From Marmoricola sp. Leaf446 (GTDB lineage Bacteria; Actinomycetota; Actinomycetes; Propionibacteriales; Nocardioidaceae), in assembly GCF_001424755.1 (NCBI RefSeq), contig NZ_LMRF01000001.1:1608468-1672467 (forward strand): DNA of 64,000 bases, read 5' to 3'. Position 1 is the stretch's first letter, and every line of letters starts with the position of its first letter. Under the pieces are notes generated by a model that saw nothing but the letters and a program-made list of their open reading frames with translations, was not told the origin of the DNA and searched no databases. This document shows positions 11,584 to 19,362 of this stretch, piece after piece. The position numbers and the translations under genes are program-made.

Positions 11584-12360
11584 CTACTGCCCGGGGACCG
11601 GCTCGGCGTAGCGGGGAGCGGTGGGCGATCGGGTCACGCTGACGTCCACCTCGTCGACCTTCTCGACGCGCACGCTGCCCCCGTCGTCCTCGACGTCCTC
11701 GATGAACCCCTTGGAGAAGCTGAGGGCCCCGGCGAGGGTGTCCGGGCTGCCGATCGCGTCGATGACGTACGGCGCCCCGAGCACCACCCCGTCGACCCGG
11801 ATGCCGTTGTCGTCGTCCTCGAAGCTGGTCTGCGCGACCACCCGCACCTGGTCGTTGATCTCGATGGCCTCGACCCCGGCGTTGCGCAGCTCCTCGATGC
11901 CGTCGAGCAGGTTGTCGAGGTCGAGGGTGCGCCGGGGGTCCTCGACGGTGACCCGGATGCCGGGGCCCGTCGCCGCGGTGGTGCCGGCCAGCACGCCGAG
12001 CGTCGCGATCTCGGTGCGGGCCTGCTCGAGGGCGGCGCTGCGCCGCTCCGAGGAGCTGTTGAGCCGGTCGCGGGTCTCCTCCAGGGAGGAGATGTCGCGC
12101 TCGGCGCGGCGCGAGGCGGCCTGCAGCCCGTTGAGGGCCTGCACCAGCTCGGCCTCGCGCAGCCCGTCGTAGTCGTCGTCCTGGCCGGCCACCCGCACCT
12201 GGGTGACCGCGGCGAAGCCCAGCAGGCCGACGAGCACCCCGGCGATGGCCTGGCCGCGGCTGGGCCGGCGCAGCGAGCCGAGCAACCGGTCGCGCCCGGT
12301 CTCGGGCCGGCTCGGCCCGGGCCGGCTCGACTCCGGTTCCTGGGGCCGGTCCTCAGGCAT
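11584..12360 (-). CDS. DUF881 membrane-anchored protein (second copy, Rv1825-like)
   Basis: The product has 258 residues: a basic, proline-rich N-terminal tail of about 40 residues in the cytoplasm, one membrane segment near 43-60 (IAGVLVGLLGFAAVTQV), a coiled coil near 65-115 (EAELVQALNGLQAASRRAER) and a C-terminal DUF881 domain with GPGIRVTVEDP and NAGVEAIEIND. DUF881 proteins occur in sets around a DUF1290 gene next to gcvH in actinobacteria, and the surface domain should face outside. The function is unknown; a link with the envelope or division is inferred from context. The ATG overlaps the DUF1290 stop by 8 bp. Confidence 0.85.
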   Translation of the reverse strand: MPEDRPQEPESSRPGPSRPETGRDRLLGSLRRPSRGQAIAGVLVGLLGFAAVTQVRVAGQDDDYDGLREAELVQALNGLQAASRRAERDISSLEETRDRLNSSSERRSAALEQARTEIATLGVLAGTTAATGPGIRVTVEDPRRTLDLDNLLDGIEELRNAGVEAIEINDQVRVVAQTSFEDDDNGIRVDGVVLGAPYVIDAIGSPDTLAGALSFSKGFIEDVEDDGGSVRVEKVDEVDVSVTRSPTAPRYAEPVPGQ

Positions 12361-12685
12361 GGAACAGGTGCCGCCGGATGGCGGCGACGTTGGAGAAGAT
12401 CCGGATGCCGAGCACGACCACGACACCGGTGGAGAGCTGGGCGCCGACGCCGAGCTGGTCGCCGAGGAAGACGATGACGGCCGCGATCAGCACGTTGCTG
12501 ACGAAGGAGATCACGAAGACCTTGTCGTCGAAGATGCCGTCGAGGAAGGCACGGAAGGCACCGAAGACGGCGTCGAGCGCGGCCACGACCGCGATCGGCA
12601 GGTAGGGCTCGAAGGCGAGCGGGACGTCGGGGGTGAGCCACAGGCCGAGCAGCACCCCCACGACGAGTCCGAGGATCGCGATCAC
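12353..12685 (-). CDS. DUF1290 small basic membrane protein (Sbp-like)
   Basis: This 110-residue protein has three hydrophobic segments (near residues 2-18, 28-45 and 58-95) and the family signature GLWLTPDVPLAFEPYLPIAV. In Bacillus the homologue Sbp is encoded beside the divIB/ftsZ region; its function is not known. The GTG start overlaps the stop of the preceding DUF881 gene (GTGA) and its own stop overlaps the next DUF881 ATG, so the three are translated as a coupled unit, as in Rv1823-Rv1825. Confidence 0.88.
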   Translation of the reverse strand: MIAILGLVVGVLLGLWLTPDVPLAFEPYLPIAVVAALDAVFGAFRAFLDGIFDDKVFVISFVSNVLIAAVIVFLGDQLGVGAQLSTGVVVVLGIRIFSNVAAIRRHLFHA

Positions 12686-13587
12686 GGGGTTGCCTCCTGT
12701 CCGGCTCGTCGGCGCGCCTGCGCGACCTGGTCCACGTAGCGCAGCGTCACCTCGGTGGCGGGCAGCCGCAGGTCGTCCTGCGGCGTGATGGTCAGCTGCA
12801 GCCCCACCTGGCGCTCGAGGTCCAACCATGCCTGACCGCTCGTGGTCTCGGCGAACCGCGCGGGCAGCGTGTCGGGGTTCCCCACCACCTGCAGGACGTA
12901 CGGCGGCCGCAGCGACCGTGCGTTGACCGTGATCGCGCCGCCGGCGATCCGGATGGTGCTCAGGTTGGTCAGCCGCTGCCCGTTGATCGCGATCGCCTCG
13001 GCGCCGGCCTCCCAGAACCCGTTGGCCAGCCGCTGCAGGTCGCTGTCGAGCACCGTGGTGCGGTCGCTGGTGCTGCCGGGGGCGTCGTCGGCGACCACGC
13101 GGACGCCGGGTCCGGTGACGGCGAGCGTGCCGGCCCGGGCCCCGAGGTCCTGGATGCGGGTGCGGATGCCCGTGGCGGACTCGTCGGAGGCCAGCTGGCG
13201 GGCCTGCAGCCGGTCGGTCTCGCGCTCCAGTGCCGCGAGCCGCACCCGCTCGGTCTCCAGCTGCTGCCGGGCCCGCGAGACCTGGCCCGCGAGCTCGCGC
13301 CGGTCGCTCTCGTCGGCGGCGGCGCTGCGAGAGTTCTGCACCCCGGCGGCGACCACGAGCACGGCCACCCCGGCGACGGCCACGGCCCCGAGCGGGCCGA
13401 CGCGGCGCCGGCGGGCCGGGGTGTCGTCGCCGCCTGCGGCACGCGCAGCCCGGTCGCGCTCGGCGACGAAGGCGTAGTCCTCGTCGACGGCGTGGGAGGT
13501 CAGGTAGTCGAGCAGGCCCATCGTCGCCTGGGCCGGCAGCCGGGCGGGCTCCGCGGGGGGGACGGGGTCCTCGTGACGGTCCGCCAT
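12682..13587 (-). CDS. DUF881 membrane-anchored protein (first copy, Rv1823-like)
   Basis: The product has 301 residues: a cytoplasmic N-terminal tail of about 60 residues, one membrane segment near 65-83 (VGPLGAVAVAGVAVLVVAAG), a coiled coil near 90-140 and a DUF881 domain (GPGVRVVADDAPG, AGAEAIAINGQRL). It is a paralogue of the DUF881 protein two genes downstream, and both have the same tail-membrane-coil-domain plan, so they may form a complex across the DUF1290 membrane protein. The ATG overlaps the phosphatidyltransferase stop by one base. The role is unknown. Confidence 0.85.
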   Translation of the reverse strand: MADRHEDPVPPAEPARLPAQATMGLLDYLTSHAVDEDYAFVAERDRAARAAGGDDTPARRRRVGPLGAVAVAGVAVLVVAAGVQNSRSAAADESDRRELAGQVSRARQQLETERVRLAALERETDRLQARQLASDESATGIRTRIQDLGARAGTLAVTGPGVRVVADDAPGSTSDRTTVLDSDLQRLANGFWEAGAEAIAINGQRLTNLSTIRIAGGAITVNARSLRPPYVLQVVGNPDTLPARFAETTSGQAWLDLERQVGLQLTITPQDDLRLPATEVTLRYVDQVAQARRRAGQEATP

Positions 13588-14198
13588 CACGGCTCCGAGA
13601 GGCTCGGCGCGCGACGGTCGCGGTCGGCCATCAGCAGCCGGACCTGCCAGGCGTAGAGCAGGCCCGCCCACCAGTACAGGCCCATCCCCCAGATCGCGAA
13701 GGCCCACCCGAAGACCAGCGACAGCGTGGCGACCGGGCCGTCGCCGTCGCCGAGGAACAGCAGCGGGAAGGCGTAGAGCAGGGCCGCGGTCGCGGCCTTG
13801 CCGAGGTAGTGGACCGGGAGCGCGGAGTAGCCACGCGTGCGCAGGAACGGCACGAGGCACCACAGGAACGCGTCGCGCGCGGGCAGGATGATCGCCACCC
13901 ACCACGGGATGATGTCGCGGTAGAGCAGCCCGACCACCGCGGCGAGGATGTAGAGCCGGTCGGCGACGGGGTCGAGGATCTCCCCCAGCTTGGAGGTCTG
14001 GTCGAGCCGGCGGGCGAGATAGCCGTCGAGCCAGTCCGAGAAGCCGGAGACCATGAGCACGACCAGGGCCCAGACGTCGGCCTCGGGACCGATGACCAGC
14101 CACAGGAAGAGGGGCACACCGGCCAGCCGCACCATGCTGATCACGTTCGGCAGCGTCCACACTGCCGAGGTGCGCGCGCCACTGAGCTGCCGGGCCAC
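13587..14198 (-). CDS. CDP-alcohol phosphatidyltransferase (PgsA-like)
   Basis: This 203-residue membrane protein has the complete CDP-alcohol transferase signature DG-x2-AR-x8-G-x3-D-x3-D, seen as DWLDGYLARRLDQTSKLGE followed by DPVADR. It joins a CDP-diacylglycerol to an alcohol, most often glycerol-3-phosphate for phosphatidylglycerol, but the alcohol cannot be told from the motif. It holds the position of Rv1822 (pgsA2). About five or six membrane segments follow the active-site helix. The GTG at 14198 is preferred because AGGAGG stands about 7 nt upstream. It heads the chain of one-base and four-base overlaps that runs to the DUF881 genes. Confidence 0.9.
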   Translation of the reverse strand: MARQLSGARTSAVWTLPNVISMVRLAGVPLFLWLVIGPEADVWALVVLMVSGFSDWLDGYLARRLDQTSKLGEILDPVADRLYILAAVVGLLYRDIIPWWVAIILPARDAFLWCLVPFLRTRGYSALPVHYLGKAATAALLYAFPLLFLGDGDGPVATLSLVFGWAFAIWGMGLYWWAGLLYAWQVRLLMADRDRRAPSLSEP

Positions 14199-14248
14199 CG
14201 CGATGCCTCCTGACGGGTCGTCGGAGGTCACCCTAGCGACGGGGTCGT

Positions 14249-14392
14249 TCAGTTCAGGCAGCAGCCGCACCGCGGGCAGTGGGCGCGTCGTACGCCGCTC
14301 AGCTCCTGCCCGCAGCCGCAGACCAGCGGACGCACGTCGGTGGCGTCCGTGGTGGTGGTCGGCGCGTACAGCGCCATGTCGGTGGTGATCAT
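14249..14392 (-). CDS. 47-residue zinc-ribbon protein
   Basis: This short frame encodes 47 residues: about 22 hydrophilic residues, then VCGCGQELSG and HCPRCGCC, that is two pairs of cysteines (CxC and CxxC, plus extra cysteines) about 14 residues apart that could hold one zinc ion. The ATG at 14392 follows GAGGGG at 8-nt spacing. It stands 50 bp ahead of the phosphatidyltransferase gene on the same strand and may head that transcript. I do not recognise a named family; conserved spacing in relatives would be needed to prove it is translated. Confidence 0.6.
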   Translation of the reverse strand: MITTDMALYAPTTTTDATDVRPLVCGCGQELSGVRRAHCPRCGCCLN

Positions 14393-14558
14393 CGTCGGTG
14401 CCCCTCGTCGGTTCCTTCTGCACCATGGAACGCCCGATTTGTACGACCGACGCGCGCAACACGCCGATCTAGTCCGAACGGGCCATGCGAACCGCCCGCC
14501 CGGTGTGGACCAGTGGTGGCCCGCGGTCCTCGTGGTGGGACGGGTGGGGCGCAGGGGT

Positions 14559-15749
14559 TCACCCCTGCGGCCAGCCGGTGTACCCCTCGGCGAGGTAGGT
14601 CGAGCCGGCCGTCGAGGACACCAGCGAGGTCAGCTCGCCCTCCTGGCGGCGTACGTCGAAGTCGCTGGCGTCGGGCAGCCGGTGGAGCATCGTGGTCATC
14701 CAGTAGGAGAAGTGCTGCGCCTTCCAGACCCGCTCCAGCGCACGCTCGCCGTAGGCGTCGAGCAGCCCGAGGTCCTGCTTGGCCAGCGCCCGCTCGACCT
14801 CCTCGGCCAGGACCCGCACGTCGGCCAGGGCGAGGTTGAGCCCCTTGGCGCCGGTCGGCGGGACGGTGTGCGCCGCGTCGCCGGCGAGCACGAGGCGGCC
14901 GTGGCGCATCGGCTCCTGCACGAAGCTGCGGAACGGCAGCACCGTCTTCGAGGTGATCGGCCCCTGGCACAGCGTGTAGCCGTTGGCGCCGACCCGGGTC
15001 TGCAGCTCCTCCCAGATCCGGTCGTCGCTCCACTGCCGGACGTCCTCGCCGGCGTCGCACTGGAAGTACATCCGCTGGAGGGTCTCGGTGCGCTGGCTGA
15101 TGAGCGCGAAGCCGCGGTCGGAGTGGTTGTAGATCAGCTCCGGGGCGCTGGGCGGGGCCTCGGCGAGGATCCCGAACCAGGCGTAGGGGTACTCGCGGAA
15201 GTACTGGCGCCGCTGCCCCTCGGGCACCGAGCCGCGGCACACGCCGCGCGACCCGTCCGCGCCGACGACCAGCTCGCAGCGCACCTCGTGCGCCGCCCCG
15301 TCGGCGTCGGTGAAGCGCACCCGGGGCTCGTCGGCGGTGAGGTCGTGGACCGAGACCTCGGTGACGCCGAACCGGACGTCGCCGCCGTCGCGCTCCCGGG
15401 CGTCGGCGAGGTCGACGAAGACGTCGGTCTGGGGGTAGAGCTGGGCCGCCGCCCCGACCAGGGCCTCGAAGTCGATCCGGTGCCCGGCGCCGGCGAAGGC
15501 CAGCTCGATCCCGCCGTGGCGGTAGCCGTCACGCAGCACGCGGTCGGAGACGCCGCTCTCCACGAGCATCCGGACGCTGTCCTGCTCCAGGATGCCGGCG
15601 CGGTGGGTCTGCTCGATCTCGCGGCGGGTGCGCACGTCGACGACGACGGAGTCGATGCCGGACAGCGCGAGCAGGTGGGACAGCATCAGGCCGGCGGGGC
15701 CGCCGCCGACGATGCCGACGCGGGTGCGGGTCAGCTGGGTCTGGGCCAT
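14559..15749 (-). CDS. pobA: 4-hydroxybenzoate 3-monooxygenase
   Basis: This 396-residue flavoprotein hydroxylates 4-hydroxybenzoate to protocatechuate with FAD and NAD(P)H. The FAD fingerprint GIVGGGPAGLMLSHLL is at residues about 12-27, a second flavin motif GRLVLAGDAAHTVPPTGAKG is near 280-300, and the family motif DGSRGVCR lies between them. The length matches PobA (about 390). The ATG has no ribosome binding site but has CAGGCT 6 nt upstream. The matched operator at 15782-15807 lies just beyond this -10, so pobA is probably switched by the adjacent IclR protein together with pcaK. The 166 bp after its stop, up to the zinc-ribbon gene, show no clear feature. Confidence 0.94.
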   Translation of the reverse strand: MAQTQLTRTRVGIVGGGPAGLMLSHLLALSGIDSVVVDVRTRREIEQTHRAGILEQDSVRMLVESGVSDRVLRDGYRHGGIELAFAGAGHRIDFEALVGAAAQLYPQTDVFVDLADARERDGGDVRFGVTEVSVHDLTADEPRVRFTDADGAAHEVRCELVVGADGSRGVCRGSVPEGQRRQYFREYPYAWFGILAEAPPSAPELIYNHSDRGFALISQRTETLQRMYFQCDAGEDVRQWSDDRIWEELQTRVGANGYTLCQGPITSKTVLPFRSFVQEPMRHGRLVLAGDAAHTVPPTGAKGLNLALADVRVLAEEVERALAKQDLGLLDAYGERALERVWKAQHFSYWMTTMLHRLPDASDFDVRRQEGELTSLVSSTAGSTYLAEGYTGWPQG

Positions 15750-15755
15750 GCGAGG

Positions 15756-15761
15756 AGCCTG
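15756..15761 (-). promoter_or_regulatory. -10 element for leaderless pobA transcript
   Basis: On the minus strand, CAGGCT ends 6 nt before the pobA ATG. The same layout, at the same distance from an operator copy, occurs at pcaK. Confidence 0.45.
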
Positions 15762-15781
15762 CCGGTCCCGCGTGACCGCGA

Positions 15782-15807
15782 CCACACCGTGCTTCCGCTG
15801 ACCGGAA
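15782..15807. promoter_or_regulatory. Putative IclR operator at pobA
   Basis: A 26-bp block whose core TTCCGCTGACCGGAA (15793-15807) is an inverted repeat (TTCCG/CGGAA). It begins 33 bp upstream of the pobA start. It differs at only 4 of 26 positions from the block at 17941-17966, which begins 33 bp upstream of pcaK in the same orientation. The position over the -35 region suits an activator; binding by the IclR protein encoded next door is inferred. Confidence 0.7.
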
Positions 15808-15836
15808 CCGGGGTCGGGACGTGGGCGGGGCCGGCC

Positions 15837-16601
15837 TCAGGCCGGGCCGCCCGCGGCGGTGAGCGAGCGGCCGACGCCGTGCGCGGCCACCTGCAGGGCC
15901 GCCACCAGGCGGGGCGCGTCCTTGCGCAGGCTCGGGACCACGATGCCGAGCGCGGCCACCACGGCGCCGCCGGCACGGACCGGCACCGCGACCGAGCAGG
16001 CGCCCAGGCTCATCTCCTCGCTGGTGGTGGCGTGGTCCTCCTCCAGCACCGCCCGCAGCTGGCGCTGCAGGACGCCGGGCTGGCTCACGGTGTACGGCGT
16101 GATCCGGGTCAGGCCGGAGAGCACCTCCTGCTGCACGGCCGGAGGTGCGTGGGCGAGGAGCACCTTGCCCACGCCCGTCGCGTGCAACGGCAGCCGGGAG
16201 CCGATGGTGCTGACGACGGGCACCGAGGCGTTGCCGGACAGGCGGTCGACGTACAGCACCTGGACGCCGTCACGGACGGCCAGGTGGACGGTGGCGTGGG
16301 TCGCGCCGTAGAGGTCGTGCAGGTGCGGCGAGGCGACGTCGCGCAGCCCGGTCTGGACGGGGGCGAGCATGCCGACGTCCCACAGCCGCCGCCCGACGAC
16401 GTAGTCGCCCGACGACGTGCGCCGCAGCGCGCCCCAGGCGACAAGCTCCCCCACCAGCCGGTGGGCCGTCGTCACCGGCAGCCCGGCCCGAGCGGCGAGG
16501 TCGGTCAGCGTGAGCCGTCGGTGCCGCTCGTCGAAGGCCCCCACCAGCGCCAGCGCACGCCCCGTCACGCTCGCCCCGGGCGTCGCGCTGTTCCCCGCCA
16601 T
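15837..16601 (-). CDS. IclR-family regulator (PcaR/PobR-like)
   Basis: This 254-residue protein has an N-terminal winged HTH near residues 15-75 (LTLTDLAARAGLPVTTAHRLV) and a C-terminal IclR effector domain with the GSRLPLHATGVGKVLLAHAP and GACSVAVPVRAG segments. IclR relatives PcaR, PcaU and PobR control protocatechuate and 4-hydroxybenzoate genes, and this gene lies between pobA and pcaK, so that role is very likely here. The start at 16601 has GGAGG at 9-nt spacing; an ATG at 16610 touches the same GGAGG and is less likely. The two operators at 15782 and 17941 are the expected binding sites; the inducer is probably protocatechuate or beta-ketoadipate. Confidence 0.88.
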   Translation of the reverse strand: MAGNSATPGASVTGRALALVGAFDERHRRLTLTDLAARAGLPVTTAHRLVGELVAWGALRRTSSGDYVVGRRLWDVGMLAPVQTGLRDVASPHLHDLYGATHATVHLAVRDGVQVLYVDRLSGNASVPVVSTIGSRLPLHATGVGKVLLAHAPPAVQQEVLSGLTRITPYTVSQPGVLQRQLRAVLEEDHATTSEEMSLGACSVAVPVRAGGAVVAALGIVVPSLRKDAPRLVAALQVAAHGVGRSLTAAGGPA

Positions 16602-16648
16602 GCCGGTCATCCTCCCACTGGGCGGAAGCAGACGGGTCCCGTCGCCGC

Positions 16649-17908
16649 TCAGGCGGCGACGGCCTCCTCGCGCCTCAGGTGCGCCGGGACGGTGGCCAGG
16701 GCACCGACGGCGAGCAGTGCGGCGACGGCGAAGGCGTAGAAGCCCCACGGGTAGGCGATGCCGGCGGTGACCAGGGCCCCACCGAGGAAGGGGCCGACGA
16801 TGGCGCCGACGCGGCCGACGCCGGCGGCGAGGCCGAGCGCGGTGCCGCGGATCTCCGGCGGGTAGAGGTGGCCCACGAAGGCGTAGACGAGCACCTGGGC
16901 GCTGAAGACGAAGATGCCGGCCAGCAGCACCGCGCCGTACACCACCAGGGTGCTGTCCATCCGGATCGACAGCAGCGCCAGGAAGACCGCGGCGAGGCCG
17001 AACCACAGCAGCACGGTCGGCTTGTTGCCGCGCGAGTCCGAGATGCCGCCGGCCACCAGGAGACCGATCACGGCACCGACGTTGAGCACGAGCAGCAGCC
17101 CGGTGCCGGCCTCGATGGAGTAGCCCGCCTCGCCCATGATCGTCGGCAGCCAGGTGTTCAGGCCGTAGACCAGCAGCAGGCCCATGAAGGAGGCGACCCA
17201 CAGCCCGATGCTCACCGCGAGGTAGCGGCCGCGGACGACGTCGCCGCTGCGGACCGCCACCGTGGCGCGGCCGGCGTCGCGGTCGGCCACGGCCCGCAGG
17301 TAGGTCTCGGACTCGGGGAGCCTGAGCCACATCACCGGGAGCGTGGCGAGGCCGAGCAGGCCGCCGACCACGAACATCGCGCGCCAGCCGAGCGGCTCGA
17401 TGAGCACCAGGGCCAGCAGCGCGGTCAGCACCGCACCGACGTGGTAACCGGTCATCATCCGGGTGACGGCGGTGCCGCCGCGCCCGGTGGGGGCGTGCTC
17501 GGTCATGAACGCCAGCGCCGTCGGGAGGCAGGCGCCGAGACCCAGCCCGGCGAGGAAGCGCAGCGCGATGAACTGCGTGGTGTCCTGGGCGACCGCGATC
17601 GCGAGGGTGAGCACCGAGAACAGCGCGATGCAGCCGATCAGCGTCACGCGGCGGCCCACCCGGTCGGTCAGCGGGCCGACCGCGACGGCGCCGATCCCGA
17701 CCCCCACCAGCCCCAGCGTCGAGGCGGCGGTCAGCGAGGAGGCGGTGAACCCGAGGTCGCCGCTCGCCTTGAGGGTCGGGATGACCGCGCCGAGGACGAC
17801 GAGGTCGAAGCCGTCGAGCGCGACGGCGATCCAGCAGAGCCAGACCGGCCAGAGGTCGCGGCCGGCGCCGGACGACGGTGCGGGGGCAGGGGACGACGAG
17901 GTGCTCAT
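16649..17908 (-). CDS. pcaK: Aromatic acid:H+ symporter (PcaK family MFS)
   Basis: This 419-residue protein has 12 predicted membrane segments. It carries the AAHS signature in helix 1 (ALDGFDLVVLGAVIPTL) and the loop 2-3 motif GPLTDRVGRRVTL; a second GGISDSRGNKP lies between helices 8 and 9. The Asp residues of the DGFD segment are typical of PcaK, which imports 4-hydroxybenzoate and protocatechuate. It is transcribed away from pcaH with a shared 102-bp control region. CACGGT stands 6 nt before the ATG with no ribosome binding site. The exact substrate could also be another hydroxylated benzoate. Confidence 0.9.
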   Translation of the reverse strand: MSTSSSPAPAPSSGAGRDLWPVWLCWIAVALDGFDLVVLGAVIPTLKASGDLGFTASSLTAASTLGLVGVGIGAVAVGPLTDRVGRRVTLIGCIALFSVLTLAIAVAQDTTQFIALRFLAGLGLGACLPTALAFMTEHAPTGRGGTAVTRMMTGYHVGAVLTALLALVLIEPLGWRAMFVVGGLLGLATLPVMWLRLPESETYLRAVADRDAGRATVAVRSGDVVRGRYLAVSIGLWVASFMGLLLVYGLNTWLPTIMGEAGYSIEAGTGLLLVLNVGAVIGLLVAGGISDSRGNKPTVLLWFGLAAVFLALLSIRMDSTLVVYGAVLLAGIFVFSAQVLVYAFVGHLYPPEIRGTALGLAAGVGRVGAIVGPFLGGALVTAGIAYPWGFYAFAVAALLAVGALATVPAHLRREEAVAA

Positions 17909-17914
17909 GGGGTG

Positions 17915-17920
17915 ACCGTG
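17915..17920 (-). promoter_or_regulatory. -10 element for leaderless pcaK transcript
   Basis: On the minus strand, CACGGT ends 6 nt before the pcaK ATG. The operator block starts 20 bp further upstream, exactly as at pobA. Confidence 0.4.
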
Positions 17921-17940
17921 GCAGCCGGGCGTGACGACAG

Positions 17941-17966
17941 CCACATCGTGATTCCGCTCAGCGGAA
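17941..17966. promoter_or_regulatory. Putative IclR operator between pcaK and pcaH
   Basis: The core TTCCGCTCAGCGGAA (17952-17966) is a perfect 7-1-7 inverted repeat, and the preceding 11 bases also match the pobA site. It sits over the -35 region of pcaK and about 33 bp upstream of the pcaH -10, so one site could serve both divergent genes. Confidence 0.75.
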
Positions 17967-17998
17967 GGGCGGCCCTCCGTCCGGCGGGCCGGCTCCCC

Positions 17999-18004
17999 TA
18001 CGTT
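17999..18004 (+). promoter_or_regulatory. -10 element for leaderless pcaH transcript
   Basis: TACGTT ends 6 nt before the GTG of pcaH. The AGGG just before the GTG is too close to act as a ribosome binding site. Confidence 0.5.
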
Positions 18005-18010
18005 GCAGGG

Positions 18011-18793
18011 GTGACCCCCACCACCGACACGGCACCGGACGCCGCCCTGGCGACCCAGGCCCGGATCGACGCCGAGATCGCCGGCATCCGCGAGGAGTAC
18101 GACGCGGCGGGGCGCGAGGAGACGCGCCCCCGGCTCGACTACGCGCCCTACCGGTCGAGCCTGCTGCGCCACCCCACCAAGGACCTCCACCACGCCGACC
18201 CCGAGGGCGTCGAGCTGGTCGCCCCCGTGTTCGGCCACCGCGACGTCGGGCCGGCCGAGGCCGACCTGACCATCCAGCACGGCGGCGACCCGGTCGGCGA
18301 GCGGATGGTCGTGACCGGCCGGGTGCTCGACGCCGACGGCCGGCCGGTGCGCCACCAGCTGGTCGAGGTCTGGCAGGCCAACGCCGCCGGCCGCTACATC
18401 CACCAGCGCGACCAGCACCCCGCCCCGGTCGACCCGCACTTCACCGGCGTCGGGCGCTGCCTGACCGATGCCGACGGCACCTACCGGTTCACCACGATCA
18501 AGCCCGGTCCCTACCCGTGGAAGAACCACCGCAACGCGTGGCGCCCGGCGCACATCCACTTCTCGCTCTTCGGCACCGAGTTCACGCAGCGGATGATCAC
18601 GCAGATGTACTTCCCCGGCGACCCGCTGTTCGCGCTCGACCCGATCTACCAGGCGATCGTGGATCCCCGGGCGCGCGAGCGGCTCGTCGCGGCGTACGAC
18701 CACGAGGTGACGCAGCACGAGTGGGCCACCGGCTACCGCTGGGACATCGTGCTGACCGGCACGCACCGCACCCCCATGGAGGCCGAGCAGTGA
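18011..18793 (+). CDS. pcaH: Protocatechuate 3,4-dioxygenase, beta subunit
   Basis: This 260-residue subunit carries the non-haem Fe(III) centre that cleaves protocatechuate to 3-carboxy-cis,cis-muconate. The four ligands of the family are visible: a Tyr in NAAGRYIHQRD, a Tyr in KPGPYPWKNH and two His in WRPAHIHFSLFG. The N-terminal DYAPYRSSLLRHP segment is also characteristic of the beta chain. The GTG at 18011 fits the -10 at 17999-18004. The alpha chain starts inside its stop codon (GTGA), so the two subunits are made together. It opens a seven-gene operon of overlapping frames. Confidence 0.96.
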   Translation: MTPTTDTAPDAALATQARIDAEIAGIREEYDAAGREETRPRLDYAPYRSSLLRHPTKDLHHADPEGVELVAPVFGHRDVGPAEADLTIQHGGDPVGERMVVTGRVLDADGRPVRHQLVEVWQANAAGRYIHQRDQHPAPVDPHFTGVGRCLTDADGTYRFTTIKPGPYPWKNHRNAWRPAHIHFSLFGTEFTQRMITQMYFPGDPLFALDPIYQAIVDPRARERLVAAYDHEVTQHEWATGYRWDIVLTGTHRTPMEAEQ

Positions 18794-19362
18794 GCGACCC
18801 GACCACGCCCCTCGTGGCGACCCCGGGCCAGACCATCGGCCCGTTCTTCGGCTATGCCCTGCCCGTCGCCGGCGGCGAGCTGCTGGTCCCGGCGTCGCAC
18901 CCGGGCGCCGTACGCCTGCGCGGCACGGTGTACGACGGCCACGGCGACCCGGTCCCCGACGCGTTGCTCGAGATCTGGCAGGCCGACGCCGAGGGGCGTG
19001 CCTCCACCGCCGAGGGGTCGCTGCGACGCGACCCGTTCGAGTTCACCGGCTTCGGACGTACGCCGGTCGACCCGGCCGGCCGCTACACCTTCACCACCGT
19101 CGTGCCGGGTGCGACCACCCCGGGGCGGGCGCCCTTCGTGGCGATGACGGTCTTCGCCCGCGGTCTGCTCGACCGCCTCCTGACCCGCGTCTACCTGCCG
19201 CTCGACGAGGATGCGCTCGCCGCCGACCCGTTCCTGGCCGGTGTGCCCGAGGACCGGCGGCACACCCTGGTGGCGACCCGCGACGAGCACGGCTTCGTCT
19301 TCGACGTCCGGCTCCAGGGCGAGGACGAGACGGTGTTCCTCGGCCACGGGTCGCCCGCCTGA
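18790..19362 (+). CDS. pcaG: Protocatechuate 3,4-dioxygenase, alpha subunit
   Basis: This 190-residue chain pairs with PcaH. It has the family N-terminus TPGQTIGPFFGYAL and the shared beta-sandwich motifs LLEIWQADAEGR and DPAGRYTFTT, but lacks the iron-binding Tyr/His set, as alpha subunits do. The conserved FARGLLDRLLTRVYL segment aligns with the region that follows the ligand His residues in PcaH. The start GTG overlaps the pcaH stop and its own stop overlaps the pcaB ATG. Confidence 0.95.
   Translation: MSDPTTPLVATPGQTIGPFFGYALPVAGGELLVPASHPGAVRLRGTVYDGHGDPVPDALLEIWQADAEGRASTAEGSLRRDPFEFTGFGRTPVDPAGRYTFTTVVPGATTPGRAPFVAMTVFARGLLDRLLTRVYLPLDEDALAADPFLAGVPEDRRHTLVATRDEHGFVFDVRLQGEDETVFLGHGSPA

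Noticed and set aside
14340-16739. 799-codon open frame on the plus strand
   Set aside because: It runs antisense through pobA and the IclR gene, both of which have clear motifs; its translation has no recognisable domain.
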